This document shows positions 22,108 through 29,279 of a stretch of 31,888 bases of DNA, piece after piece (the stretch's first letter is position 1; each line of letters opens with the position of its first letter). The notes under the pieces are model-generated. The model was not told where the DNA came from, searched no databases, and saw only the letters and a list, made by a program, of their open reading frames with translations. The DNA comes from a virus. The translations under genes were made by a program, and so were the position numbers. The stretch is from the IMG/VR virus record IMGVR_UViG_3300020424_000014, positions 1-31,888 of that record; one strand, given 5' to 3'.

Positions 22108-22516
22108 GTATAAATGTAACTTGGTAAAAGTTGTTGACGGTGATACAGTTGATGTCGATATTGATTTGGGTTTTGGAGTGTGGTTACGAAAACAACGTAT
22201 AAGGTTGTACGGTATCGACACTCCAGAATCAAGAACAAGGGATAAAGTTGAAAAAGTTTATGGTTTAGCTGCAAAAGACTTTTTATCAAAAATGTTATCT
22301 ACTGGTGAAATGTCAATTAAAACACATAAAGATGCAAAAGGAAAGTTTGGTAGAATACTTGGAGAACTTTTTATGAAAACATCTGTTGGTGAGTTGAGTG
22401 TAAATCAATCTTTAGTAGAGAATAGTCATGCAGTTCGTTATTACGGACAATCCAAAGAAGTTTTGTTGTCAGAACATCTTACAAATAGAAAGATACTTAA
22501 CTTGACAACTGAATAA
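22100..22516 (+). CDS. Thermonuclease-like (SNase) protein
   Basis: About 138 residues from GTG 22100, chosen because GGGAG lies 8 bases upstream and it gives MFEYKCNLVKVVDGDTVDVD. The family residues are present: DGDT (13-16), Asp pair D20/D22, R35 and the run GIDTPE with D40, T41 and E43, plus R85 in GKFGRILGEL. SNase-type enzymes cleave single-stranded DNA and RNA with calcium. No signal peptide is seen, so an intracellular role such as host nucleic-acid turnover is likely. The -35 box of the tmRNA promoter is within its last codons. Confidence 0.85.
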   Translation: MFEYKCNLVKVVDGDTVDVDIDLGFGVWLRKQRIRLYGIDTPESRTRDKVEKVYGLAAKDFLSKMLSTGEMSIKTHKDAKGKFGRILGELFMKTSVGELSVNQSLVENSHAVRYYGQSKEVLLSEHLTNRKILNLTTE

Positions 22517-22532
22517 TAATCTGTTATAAATA
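22502..22532 (+). promoter_or_regulatory. Dual early/late promoter for tmRNA
   Basis: TTGACA at 22502-22507, a 17-base spacer and TATAAATA at 22525-22532. The -10 is therefore also an exact T4-type late box. The same combination precedes gp32. The predicted start is near 22537. Confidence 0.7.
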
Positions 22533-22536
22533 AAAC

Positions 22537-22884
22537 ATAATTTGTTGATACGATTCAACGCATGACTAGGACATGGGGGCAGTACCCATCACCTCCACCA
22601 TGAATACTTGTCCAGTACGAGGCCTTCGTAGACCTTTGTTGGTACATGGGTGGTTAGACATCTTAGGATTTATCGGTGCGGCCCACCGACAAGTATTCAT
22701 AATGGGGGTGAAATAGGTTCGACTGGTATGTAGAGATGAGAGTAGAATTATCGGTTGACTGCGTAATAGGTCAAAACTGTAAATGCAAACGATAACTTTG
22801 CACCTCAAGATTACGCCTTAGCTGCGTAATTGGATAGGGTTTCGGTAGGTTTCCTAGTAACAGAATAACCTACCAACTTTTTTT
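22537..22884 (+). ncRNA. ssrA: Circularly permuted two-piece tmRNA
   Basis: tmRNA frees stalled ribosomes and tags their products. In gene order the acceptor piece comes first. Its T-arm is ATGGG-GGCAGTA-CCCAT (22573-22589), followed by acceptor strand CACCTCC (22590-22596) and ACCA, with the mature 3' end at 22600. A 103-base spacer (22601-22703) follows, and then the coding piece, beginning GGGGGTG (22704-22710), which pairs with CACCTCC and has the G3-U pair used by alanyl-tRNA synthetase. The conserved GGTTCGACTGG follows. The tag reads ANDNFAPQDYALAA, GCA 22785 to TAA 22829. Helix 2 can form between 22724-22731 and 22560-22568 with one bulged G. Outer ends are approximate. Confidence 0.93.
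22844..22884 (+). terminator. 3' hairpin of tmRNA gene, probable terminator
   Basis: GGTAGGTT (22844-22851) pairs perfectly with AACCTACC (22867-22874) and is followed by seven T at 22878-22884. It may serve both as the last tmRNA hairpin and as an intrinsic terminator. Confidence 0.7.
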
Positions 22885-22896
22885 ATAGGAGATATT

Positions 22897-23268
22897 ATGA
22901 GAGAATTTATTTATGATAGTTGGAATGGAATAATGAACGCAGATATTAATCCATTAAGACATATACCAGATACAAATACAAGACATATGGTTCTTCAAGT
23001 CCTCGCATGGATGTGGTGCATTGTTTTTTCAATGTACATGGGAAGTATCTTTATCATGGGTATTTCAATGATTGCTCATGTTCTATTTTTAGCTGCAATT
23101 GTAATTACTGTTGCAACATTTGAAACTGCAAAAAATAAACCAAGTTTCTTTTTAAGATTAGAACAAAAGACAAATGGTTATCACACACCAAGTAGAAGTA
23201 GATATATGTATTATAATGGAAAAAGAATTCCATTAGATAAAAATGATGTTGGTGGAGAACACGAATAA
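22897..23268 (+). CDS. Conserved membrane protein
   Basis: A 123-residue protein with AGGAG before the ATG. Two hydrophobic segments at about residues 32-52 and 54-78 (VLQVLAWMWCIVFSMYMGSI, AHVLFLAAIVITVATFE) are followed by a polar cytoplasmic or periplasmic tail (KRIPLDKNDVGGEHE). I recall similar proteins ahead of gp33 in marine T4-like phages. Function unknown. Confidence 0.65.
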   Translation: MREFIYDSWNGIMNADINPLRHIPDTNTRHMVLQVLAWMWCIVFSMYMGSIFIMGISMIAHVLFLAAIVITVATFETAKNKPSFFLRLEQKTNGYHTPSRSRYMYYNGKRIPLDKNDVGGEHE

Positions 23269-23501
23269 TGGACATTGAATTTGAAAAATTAATGACACCT
23301 AAAAAGTTTTCTATTATGATAGAGAAGATTGCTAAAGATAGTGGTTGTAATCATATGGATGCAGTCATTGATTATTGTGAAAAGAACAAAATTGAACCAG
23401 AACAAATCAAACCTCTGGTTACTAAATCTCTAAAAGAAAAATTAGAGGTAAATGCAAGGGAACTTAACTTCTTACCAAAAGTTGCAACACTACCTATATG
23501 A
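23268..23501 (+). CDS. 33: Late transcription co-activator, T4 gp33-like
   Basis: A 77-residue protein directly before gp59 and gp32, as in T4. The pattern FEKLMTPKKFSIMIEKIAKD, MDAVIDYCEKNKIEPEQIK and NARELNFLPKVATLPI matches the short gp33 of marine T4-like phages; the hydrophobic C-terminal end is where T4 gp33 binds the sliding clamp. gp33 bridges RNA polymerase and the clamp to activate TATAAATA promoters, several of which occur in this window. T4 gp33 is longer (112). Confidence 0.8.
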   Translation: MDIEFEKLMTPKKFSIMIEKIAKDSGCNHMDAVIDYCEKNKIEPEQIKPLVTKSLKEKLEVNARELNFLPKVATLPI

Positions 23502-24103
23502 TGACTATGGAAGCTTATGATGCATACAAAATCTATATAGCACTTAAATCACATTTCAATGGTGACTATGATTTTGTAAAATATAATGGAAAGACAAACG
23601 TCAAAGTAGACTCATTTCTAAAAAGAGGTGATAGACCTTTTTTTGGTAGAGTTGCACGAAAATATCTTACATCAGAAAATGTCAAAAGATTTTTTATATC
23701 TAATTTTTTAGTAAACACTAAAGGTTGGATTGGTGACTTTAATGAACAAAATTATGTGGACTATAAGAAAAGAATAGAAAGTCTTAAATATAATTATAAA
23801 AATGAATTACAAGAGATATTAAGAAAAGTTAAATTACTTGATGAGATATTTTTAGTAAATGGTGGTCAACATCCTTTGTTATTAAAACAATTCCTCGCAA
23901 AGAAAATTAGTATAGAAACTATGTGTATACTAGAGTCTCTTATGGAATTTACACCATACTGGGATAAAAATATTACAGAGAAATACGTTTGGCCTGAACA
24001 AAAAAAATTAATAAAAAATTATCAATCTGTCTTGACTTTTGATAAAAGTTCGTATAAAGTAGAAACAATAAATATTGTAAAGGAGCATACTAATGAAGTC
24101 TGA
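23498..24103 (+). CDS. 59: gp59-like helicase loader
   Basis: A 201-residue, all-helical protein between gp33 and gp32, length close to T4 gp59 (217). AYDAYKIYIALKSHFNGDYDFVKYNGKTNVK, LVNTKGWIGDF and the end 'FDKSSYKVE' region fit the gp59 family, which loads the gp41 helicase onto gp32-coated DNA. It starts in an ATGA overlap with gp33. Confidence 0.85.
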   Translation: MMTMEAYDAYKIYIALKSHFNGDYDFVKYNGKTNVKVDSFLKRGDRPFFGRVARKYLTSENVKRFFISNFLVNTKGWIGDFNEQNYVDYKKRIESLKYNYKNELQEILRKVKLLDEIFLVNGGQHPLLLKQFLAKKISIETMCILESLMEFTPYWDKNITEKYVWPEQKKLIKNYQSVLTFDKSSYKVETINIVKEHTNEV

Positions 24104-24281
24104 AGTACTTTCAATCATGAAAGAAAGAGATTTCTACAACGCTAAAGTTGAAGAACAAAAGAAGTATATTCGTAAGTTAGAATATGATAATGCAGAACTC
24201 GTCAAGAGGGATAAAGAATTAAATACAAGGTTGAAAGAAATTTCAACTTATAGAAAACCGAAGAGATTTAATCGTGGGTAA
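24093..24281 (+). CDS. Small coiled-coil protein
   Basis: A 62-residue, highly charged helical protein with GGAG at 24082-24085 before its ATG. Residues ~10-50 form a coiled coil (EEQKKYIRKLEYDNAELVKR) and the end is basic (RKPKRFNRG). It sits between gp59 and ThyX. A replication accessory role would be guesswork. Confidence 0.55.
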   Translation: MKSEVLSIMKERDFYNAKVEEQKKYIRKLEYDNAELVKRDKELNTRLKEISTYRKPKRFNRG

Positions 24282-24471
24282 AACTGTCAAAGTTGTAAAA
24301 GCAAAATACACTACAGTACCTAAAGAGGGTAAACCATCAATTACTGTAACTGTTAAACCAGAGAGATATCATGTTTTATGTTATAAAGATGATAAGATTG
24401 TAAGGTTCTTGACAAGAAATAATCATTCAGATGCAAAGTTTGAGGCAAAAGAATATATCAATGCAAGTTAA
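24274..24471 (+). CDS. Small beta-rich hypothetical protein
   Basis: A 65-residue protein starting at GTG 24274 inside the end of the previous gene. It is beta-rich and basic (KTVKVVKAKYTTVP, SITVTVKPERYHVLCYKDDK). Its stop overlaps the ThyX start by 11 bases. No family recognised. Confidence 0.5.
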   Translation: MGKTVKVVKAKYTTVPKEGKPSITVTVKPERYHVLCYKDDKIVRFLTRNNHSDAKFEAKEYINAS

Positions 24472-25078
24472 AGTTATAGATGTTATGGGAACAGACCTTA
24501 CGGTTGTTAACGCAGCTCGTGTGTCTTTTAAAAAAGAACACATAAAGTTTGATAAGGTCAAAGATGAAAAACTAATTAAATACCTCGCAAAACACAATCA
24601 TTGGAGTCCTTTTGGTCATTGCAGTATGCAGTTTCACATAAAGGCTCCAATCTTTGTTGCAAGACAATTAGTTAAACATCAAGTAGGTTTAGTTTGGAAT
24701 GAAGTATCAAGACGATATGTAGATGATGAACCAGAGTTTTATGTTCCAGAAAAATGGAGATTGAAAGCAGATAATAAAAAACAAGGTTCATCAGAAGAAG
24801 AAATAGAATACCATCTTGGTTCAACTATGGAGTTTATAAAACAAACATATCAAAATATGTTGAAAGCAAATATTGCACCAGAGATGGCAAGAATGATTTT
24901 ACCACAAAACTTATACACAGAGTGGTATTGGTCTGGAACATTGATGGCGTTTGCAAGAGTTTGTAATTTACGTTGTGCAGAAGATACACAATGGGAAACA
25001 CAATCTCTTTGTAAACAAATTGATGATGAGTCCAGAAAATTATTTCCTACAAGTTGGAAATATTTAAGAGTGACTTGA
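24461..25078 (+). CDS. thyX: Flavin-dependent thymidylate synthase
   Basis: A 205-residue enzyme that makes dTMP from dUMP with folate and FAD. ATG 24461 is preferred to the in-frame ATG 30 bases earlier because it gives MQVKVIDVMGTDLTVVNAAR, the normal ThyX start. The signature region reads VKHQVGLVWNEVSRRY (71-86): the NE-S-RY half is canonical, but the RHR half is KHQ and seems one residue longer. I recall the same variation in marine phage ThyX. Its TGA stop lies in the -35 box of the gp32 promoter. Together with NrdJ it supplies dNTPs. Confidence 0.9.
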   Translation: MQVKVIDVMGTDLTVVNAARVSFKKEHIKFDKVKDEKLIKYLAKHNHWSPFGHCSMQFHIKAPIFVARQLVKHQVGLVWNEVSRRYVDDEPEFYVPEKWRLKADNKKQGSSEEEIEYHLGSTMEFIKQTYQNMLKANIAPEMARMILPQNLYTEWYWSGTLMAFARVCNLRCAEDTQWETQSLCKQIDDESRKLFPTSWKYLRVT

Positions 25079-25105
25079 CTTTTGAGTTACAATAGTGTAT
25101 AAATA
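25075..25105 (+). promoter_or_regulatory. Dual early/late promoter for gp32
   Basis: TTGACT at 25075-25080 (containing the thyX stop), a 17-base spacer and TATAAATA at 25098-25105. It would allow expression both early and late, sensible for a protein needed throughout replication. Confidence 0.75.
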
Positions 25106-25164
25106 CTTTAATATTATGAATATTGTGAAAATAATTTAACATACAATAGCATACGGAGAAAATT

Positions 25165-26049
25165 ATGTCTATATCGACACTTAGAAAGTCCAATACTTTG
25201 GACAAACTTCTTGCATCAGTTCAAGAAGAAAATGCACCCCAAGAAAAGAAATCTTATGTAGATGAAAGGTTGTGGAAACCAGAACTAGATAAATCTGGAA
25301 CTGGTCAAGCAGTCATTCGTTTTTTACCAGCAAAAGATGGTGAAGAACTTCCTTGGGTAAAAGTGTGGAAACACGCATTTCAAGGGCCTACTGGTAAATG
25401 GTTCATTGAAAATTCATTAACTACCTTAAATCAGAAAGACCCAGTATCAGAACACAACTCTCAGTTGTGGAACTCTGGACTTGAGTCTGATAAAGAGATT
25501 GCAAGGAAACAAAAGAGAAAGTTAGAGTACTACTCTAATATCTATGTTGTTAATGATTCAAAACACCCAGAGAATAATGGTAAGGTATTCTTATTCAGAT
25601 ATGGTAAGAAAATCTTTGATAAGATTATGGCTGCTATGCAACCAGAGTTTGAAGATGAGAAACCTATCAATCCATTTGACTTTTGGGAAGGTGCGAACTT
25701 CAAGTTGAAGATTCGTAAAGTAGACGGATTTTGGAATTATGATAAATCCGAATTTGATAGTGTGTCTCCACTATCAGATGATGATGGTGAATTAGATAAT
25801 ATATGGAAAAAACAGTATCCCCTTGCTGACTTTCATGCACCATCAAACTTCAAGTCTTATGATGAAATCAAGAAAAGACTTGATGACGTACTTTCTGGTA
25901 CGATTACTGCAAGTGCAGCTTCAATAGTAGATGAAGATGTTGTGGAAACACCTACTTTTAAGGAAGAACCTCAACCTACTATACCAACTACATCTACTGA
26001 AGATGATGATGATACCATGTCATATTTTCAGAAACTTGCAAAAGAGTAG
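25165..26049 (+). CDS. 32: Single-stranded DNA-binding protein, T4 gp32-like
   Basis: A 294-residue protein with GGAG before the ATG; T4 gp32 has 301. The basic N-terminal region for cooperative binding (MSISTLRKSNTLDKL), the OB-fold core (NGKVFLFRYGKKIFDKI, then FDFWEGANFKLKIRKVDGFWNYDKSEF) and the acidic C-tail (TSTEDDDDTMSYF) are all recognisable. The protein has no cysteine at all, so the structural zinc site of T4 gp32 is absent. Its own promoter and terminator make it an independent unit after gp33, gp59 and ThyX. Confidence 0.93.
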   Translation: MSISTLRKSNTLDKLLASVQEENAPQEKKSYVDERLWKPELDKSGTGQAVIRFLPAKDGEELPWVKVWKHAFQGPTGKWFIENSLTTLNQKDPVSEHNSQLWNSGLESDKEIARKQKRKLEYYSNIYVVNDSKHPENNGKVFLFRYGKKIFDKIMAAMQPEFEDEKPINPFDFWEGANFKLKIRKVDGFWNYDKSEFDSVSPLSDDDGELDNIWKKQYPLADFHAPSNFKSYDEIKKRLDDVLSGTITASAASIVDEDVVETPTFKEEPQPTIPTTSTEDDDDTMSYFQKLAKE

Positions 26050-26074
26050 ATAAAAAAATCTCTCTCGTAAACTT

Positions 26075-26100
26075 AAAAGGTGGGGTTTCCCACCTTTTTT
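26075..26100 (+). terminator. Intrinsic terminator after gp32
   Basis: AAAAGGTGGG (26075-26084) pairs with CCCACCTTTT (26089-26098) around GTTT and runs into a T tract. Confidence 0.9.
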
Positions 26101-26104
26101 GTTG

Positions 26105-26112
26105 TATAAATA
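26105..26112 (+). promoter_or_regulatory. T4-type late promoter
   Basis: Exact TATAAATA right behind the gp32 terminator with no -35 box at the usual distance. It would drive the two membrane-protein genes at 26131 and 26616. Confidence 0.65.
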
Positions 26113-26130
26113 CTATAGAGGGAGAAGTCA

Positions 26131-26625
26131 ATGATAGAAATAGCAGCAGCCATAAGTGCAGCTACAAGTGCATTTACAGCAATCAAAAAAGGTTTTGAAG
26201 TAGGCCGTGATGTTGAATCCATGTCAAAAGATTTAGGTCGTTGGATGGGTGCAGTATCAGATATTAATAAGGCTGAGCAATACAATAAGAAACCACCCTT
26301 ATTCAAAAAATTATTCGCTGCTGGTTCAGTTGAAGAAGAAGCTATGCAAATATTCATGGCAAAAAAGAAAGCAGAGGACATGAGAGGACAATTGAAAAAT
26401 ATCATCTCATTTACAAGAGGCCCATCTGCTTGGGAAGAACTTCTTAGAACAGAGGCAGACATTCGTAAGAAAAGACAGAAAGCAATATATGACCAACAAG
26501 AAAGACAAAAAGAAGTCTTAAATGCAATAGGAATAATATTCCTTGTATTACTTATAGCAGGAGTAATAGTATTTGGTCTATATACTGTAGTTCAAATTAA
26601 AGGACATCCATCTACATGGTTTTAA
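26131..26625 (+). CDS. Conserved C-terminally anchored membrane protein
   Basis: A 164-residue protein. The N-terminal part is Ala-rich and helical (IEIAAAISAATSAFTAIKKG), the centre charged and helical (FMAKKKAEDMRGQLKNIISF), and residues ~131-155 form one transmembrane helix (IGIIFLVLLIAGVIVFGLYT). I recall similar proteins in T4-like cyanophages after gp32. Under a late promoter it may be virion- or membrane-associated; function unknown. Confidence 0.65.
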   Translation: MIEIAAAISAATSAFTAIKKGFEVGRDVESMSKDLGRWMGAVSDINKAEQYNKKPPLFKKLFAAGSVEEEAMQIFMAKKKAEDMRGQLKNIISFTRGPSAWEELLRTEADIRKKRQKAIYDQQERQKEVLNAIGIIFLVLLIAGVIVFGLYTVVQIKGHPSTWF

Positions 26626-27011
26626 CTAAAGTGCAAAAGGCAGTCGTGTTCACGATTGTCTGGTGTATATTAGTATTTACCTTTGCAATATTATCTCATG
26701 CAAAGGGAAGAAATTATGAGAGTAAGATTGAACCGAAATACGGTGATAAGAAACAATATACACTCGAACAGAAAAAAAGAAAAGGATTGAAAGAGAATCC
26801 TAAGTATACAAGGTGTAGACTTGCAAAAATTGTAAAGACTAAAAGTGGTGTATCTGCTTGTATTTACAGAGGTGGTAATCAAACCTATGAATTGGTAGTG
26901 GAAAACAAATGTCCACGAAATCTTTTATGTAAATACAACCCATGGCAGAAAGAACCAAATATTGATGACATTGTAGATTCTCTTAACAATGCAATGAAAA
27001 AGAAGAAATAG
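26616..27011 (+). CDS. Exported or anchored protein with Cys-rich domain
   Basis: A 131-residue protein overlapping the upstream gene by 10 bases. Residues ~8-28 are a transmembrane or signal segment (AVVFTIVWCILVFTFAILSH). The basic exterior domain has five Cys beyond the anchor (TRCRLAKI, SACIYRGG, NKCPRNLLCKYNPW), probably disulfide-bonded. Its stop codon directly touches the stop of the convergent minus-strand gene. Confidence 0.6.
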   Translation: MVLTKVQKAVVFTIVWCILVFTFAILSHAKGRNYESKIEPKYGDKKQYTLEQKKRKGLKENPKYTRCRLAKIVKTKSGVSACIYRGGNQTYELVVENKCPRNLLCKYNPWQKEPNIDDIVDSLNNAMKKKK

Positions 27012-28745
27012 TTACTCGTATGCTAACATACCAGTACCATTAGGTCTATCTTTATTTTCATGACTTAAAGGCATTACAGTTGTTGATGTAGAATTATTAT
27101 TAACTACACTTGCATCTGTAACTGTGTTCATATTAGGTGGGCCACCTTGAGTATTTTGTTCTTTCATGTTGTTATTCATGTTTGCAAGTTGTTCTCGTAA
27201 CTTTGCAATCTCATCACCAACAAATTGACTTCTTTGTAATGTTCCAACCCCAGTAGTATCTAAACCCATACGTCTGAGTTTTGCCATCTCACGATTATTA
27301 ACACCACCTTTTGCAATTGCATCTAATCTATCAATTTGTTGTTGTATTTTATTTTTTCTTTTCTCAACTTCAGTTAAACCTTTTTCTTCTTCATCATCAA
27401 ATCCAAAGAATTTCATAAATCCTTTTTTTGCTTTACTGAATGATTTACCAAATGATTCAAAATCTTTACTCAAAGTTGTTTTCAATGCATCATATGATTT
27501 ATTAAATTTATCACCAATTTTTGTCAACCCTTTTGAAATTGTTTCTTGAGATACAAAACCAAAAGTTAATCCAGATGCGATACCAGCTAATGATTCTCTT
27601 GCAACTGACATTGCAGTAGAACCTTCTTTATTATATTCTTTTACACCAGCAGTAACACCATCTATAGCAGCCATTGTACCAGTAATTAATAAACCAACTG
27701 GGCCAGCAAACTTAGCAGCACCAGCAAGTAACTTTCCACCACCTTTAACAACACTACCTAACTTACTAAAAATACTTGTTCCTGCTTTATTACCTAGAGC
27801 ACCCATTTTACTTGCAGTTTTTGTAAGATTACTACCAACGGTATTGATACCATTCATAAGACTACTAATACCTTTTGATAGACCACTAAAAACTCTACTT
27901 GCTAAACCTTTTCCCCTTGCACCTAATCGACTTCCAATATTTTTAATACCATCAAATAATTTTGTTGACCCAAGTTTTACAAATTCAAATACTTTTGATA
28001 ACGCTGGGCCAGCAAAACGCTTCCCTAGACCAAATAGTCCTTTCACAAACGGACTTCCTATTTTAAATATTCCAACTAATGCTTTGAAAGCAAGACCCAC
28101 ACCAGTTGTAAGAATTGTTCTTATACCAAATGGATTAAACAATGCAATCAGAGCTGCAATTCCACCAATTAACAATCCATTATTACCAAATATGTTTAGG
28201 AAACCCATAAAAGTTGGATTTTCCATAAATGTTCTTACATCTTTTACAAGATTATCAAACATTGCACCAATCTTTGGTAACATATCTAATAACATATCAA
28301 AGTATGGACTATTTAAAAATGCCATAACACCAAGTAACAAACCACCTATCGCAAGTCCTTTAAGTGCCATTAGTCCACTATCTTTGAGTCTTTTAGTTGA
28401 GTCTGAAAAAAATGTTCTAAAGTTTTTTGTATTTTCTTTTAAAAATCCACCAATTTTATTAAAAATATTTTCTTGTTTTTGGTCTGATTCTTTTTTCTCT
28501 GCCTTCCCAGGCAAAAAACTTCTTATTTTTTGAAATGTTTTACCTAAAAATCCAAGTTTGTCATTTGTTTCATTTTGTCCGTCTATAACTGCATCATCAT
28601 TTTTTACTACTTCTGTATTTGTTTGTACCTCTACTTGTGCAGCTTCTTGTGTGCTTGTATTAGTTGCTGATATAATAGTAGTAAGTTTTTCTGTTTTTTC
28701 ATTCAGAGTTTTTAATTGATTGGTTACTTGGACTAAATCTGCCAT
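27012..28745 (-). CDS. Putative tail tape-measure / baseplate hub protein (gp29-like size)
   Basis: A 577-residue protein, close to T4 gp29 (590). The N-terminal ~90 residues are a coiled coil with Thr/Asn/Gln-rich spacers (QLKTLNEKTEKLTTIISATN). Long hydrophobic Gly/Ala segments occur at ~120-145, ~190-245 and ~335-370 (LLAGAAKFAGPVGLLITGTM), alternating with basic helical regions, followed by coiled coils near the C-terminus. This pattern and the position just downstream of a gp26 gene with a frameshift extension are typical of tape-measure proteins. The call rests on architecture and context rather than on sequence identity. Confidence 0.65.
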   Translation of the reverse strand: MADLVQVTNQLKTLNEKTEKLTTIISATNTSTQEAAQVEVQTNTEVVKNDDAVIDGQNETNDKLGFLGKTFQKIRSFLPGKAEKKESDQKQENIFNKIGGFLKENTKNFRTFFSDSTKRLKDSGLMALKGLAIGGLLLGVMAFLNSPYFDMLLDMLPKIGAMFDNLVKDVRTFMENPTFMGFLNIFGNNGLLIGGIAALIALFNPFGIRTILTTGVGLAFKALVGIFKIGSPFVKGLFGLGKRFAGPALSKVFEFVKLGSTKLFDGIKNIGSRLGARGKGLASRVFSGLSKGISSLMNGINTVGSNLTKTASKMGALGNKAGTSIFSKLGSVVKGGGKLLAGAAKFAGPVGLLITGTMAAIDGVTAGVKEYNKEGSTAMSVARESLAGIASGLTFGFVSQETISKGLTKIGDKFNKSYDALKTTLSKDFESFGKSFSKAKKGFMKFFGFDDEEEKGLTEVEKRKNKIQQQIDRLDAIAKGGVNNREMAKLRRMGLDTTGVGTLQRSQFVGDEIAKLREQLANMNNNMKEQNTQGGPPNMNTVTDASVVNNNSTSTTVMPLSHENKDRPNGTGMLAYE

Positions 28746-28746
28746 T

Positions 28747-29082
28747 TTACTTCTTCTTATCTACATATGCATTTGCACCGAAGTAAGCTGCAACTAATGC
28801 TGAGATTGCAACAAAATATGTAGGTGCAATATCACCAATAATTTTTGCAGTACCTTCGTATCCTAACATTGACGTAACTAAAATTCCTAATGGATATAAC
28901 AACATACCCATCAATGCAAACCATGTCATCTTACGCATTGCATCTCTACGAGCATCTGCATCTTCTAGTTCTTTTCTTTTAAATTCCAAATCCATCTCCA
29001 TTTCTTGTTTTGAAATGTGACCGTCACCATTTCTATCTTTAGCTGCGACCTCTGGGTCTACAGTTTTGATTTCTGCGTTCAT
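28747..29082 (-). CDS. EF-hand membrane protein
   Basis: A 111-residue protein. Residues 16-27 form a canonical EF-hand loop DRNGDGHISKQE (D16, N18, D20, G21, I23, S24, E27), so calcium binding is likely. A charged helix (30-50) and two transmembrane helices (~53-74 and ~85-107) follow. It sits between the gp26 extension and the tape-measure gene; its ATG overlaps the extension stop (TGATG). I recall similar proteins in marine T4-like phages. A role in ejection or membrane contact is inferred. Confidence 0.75.
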   Translation of the reverse strand: MNAEIKTVDPEVAAKDRNGDGHISKQEMEMDLEFKRKELEDADARRDAMRKMTWFALMGMLLYPLGILVTSMLGYEGTAKIIGDIAPTYFVAISALVAAYFGANAYVDKKK

Positions 29083-29279
29083 CAGTATCCCCTCTTTTCT
29101 GACTCTCTTCGCAATCTTTCATTCTCTTCTTTTATGTAGTTATCTAACATTCCTACATAAATTTCCCTTTCCCACGGTATCATACTATCTAATTCACCTA
29201 AACTATAATTAAAGTGTTGCATCATAGTAAAGTTTGTCTGATAATAATTACCAAGACTGTCATGAGAAAGGGCTACTCT
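29082..29279 (-). CDS. -1 frame extension of gp26 (GT-like tail chaperone domain)
   Basis: The 190 bases between gp26 and the EF-hand gene are not empty. In the -1 frame relative to gp26 they are open for 65 codons, ending at TGA 29082-29084, and encode RVALSHDSLGNYYQTNFTMM followed by QHFNYSLGELDSMIPWEREI and a charged helix. Slippage at 29279-29285 would give a 298-residue fusion. A separate start at ATG 29225 (47 residues) exists but has no Shine-Dalgarno site. The region lies upstream of the tape-measure gene, like the T domain of lambda GT. Confidence 0.75.
   Translation of the reverse strand, partial: RVALSHDSLGNYYQTNFTMMQHFNYSLGELDSMIPWEREIYVGMLDNYIKEENERLRRESEKRGY

Noticed and set aside
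22108-22115. TATAAATG resembling a late box
   Set aside because: It lies inside the thermonuclease coding start, is not exact and has no gene at the right distance.
22566-22808. An 80-residue minus-strand frame
   Set aside because: It lies wholly in the tmRNA gene, whose acceptor stem, T-arm and tag explain the sequence.
27844-28533. A 229-residue open frame on the plus strand
   Set aside because: It is antisense to the tape-measure-like gene, has a Pro/Asn/Ile-rich nonsense-like composition and no ribosome-binding site; the minus-strand protein has clear coiled-coil and hydrophobic domains.
29082-29225. A separate 47-residue gene starting at ATG 29225
   Set aside because: No Shine-Dalgarno site, and the frame is open upstream to an in-phase slippery heptamer, so a frameshift extension of gp26 explains it better.
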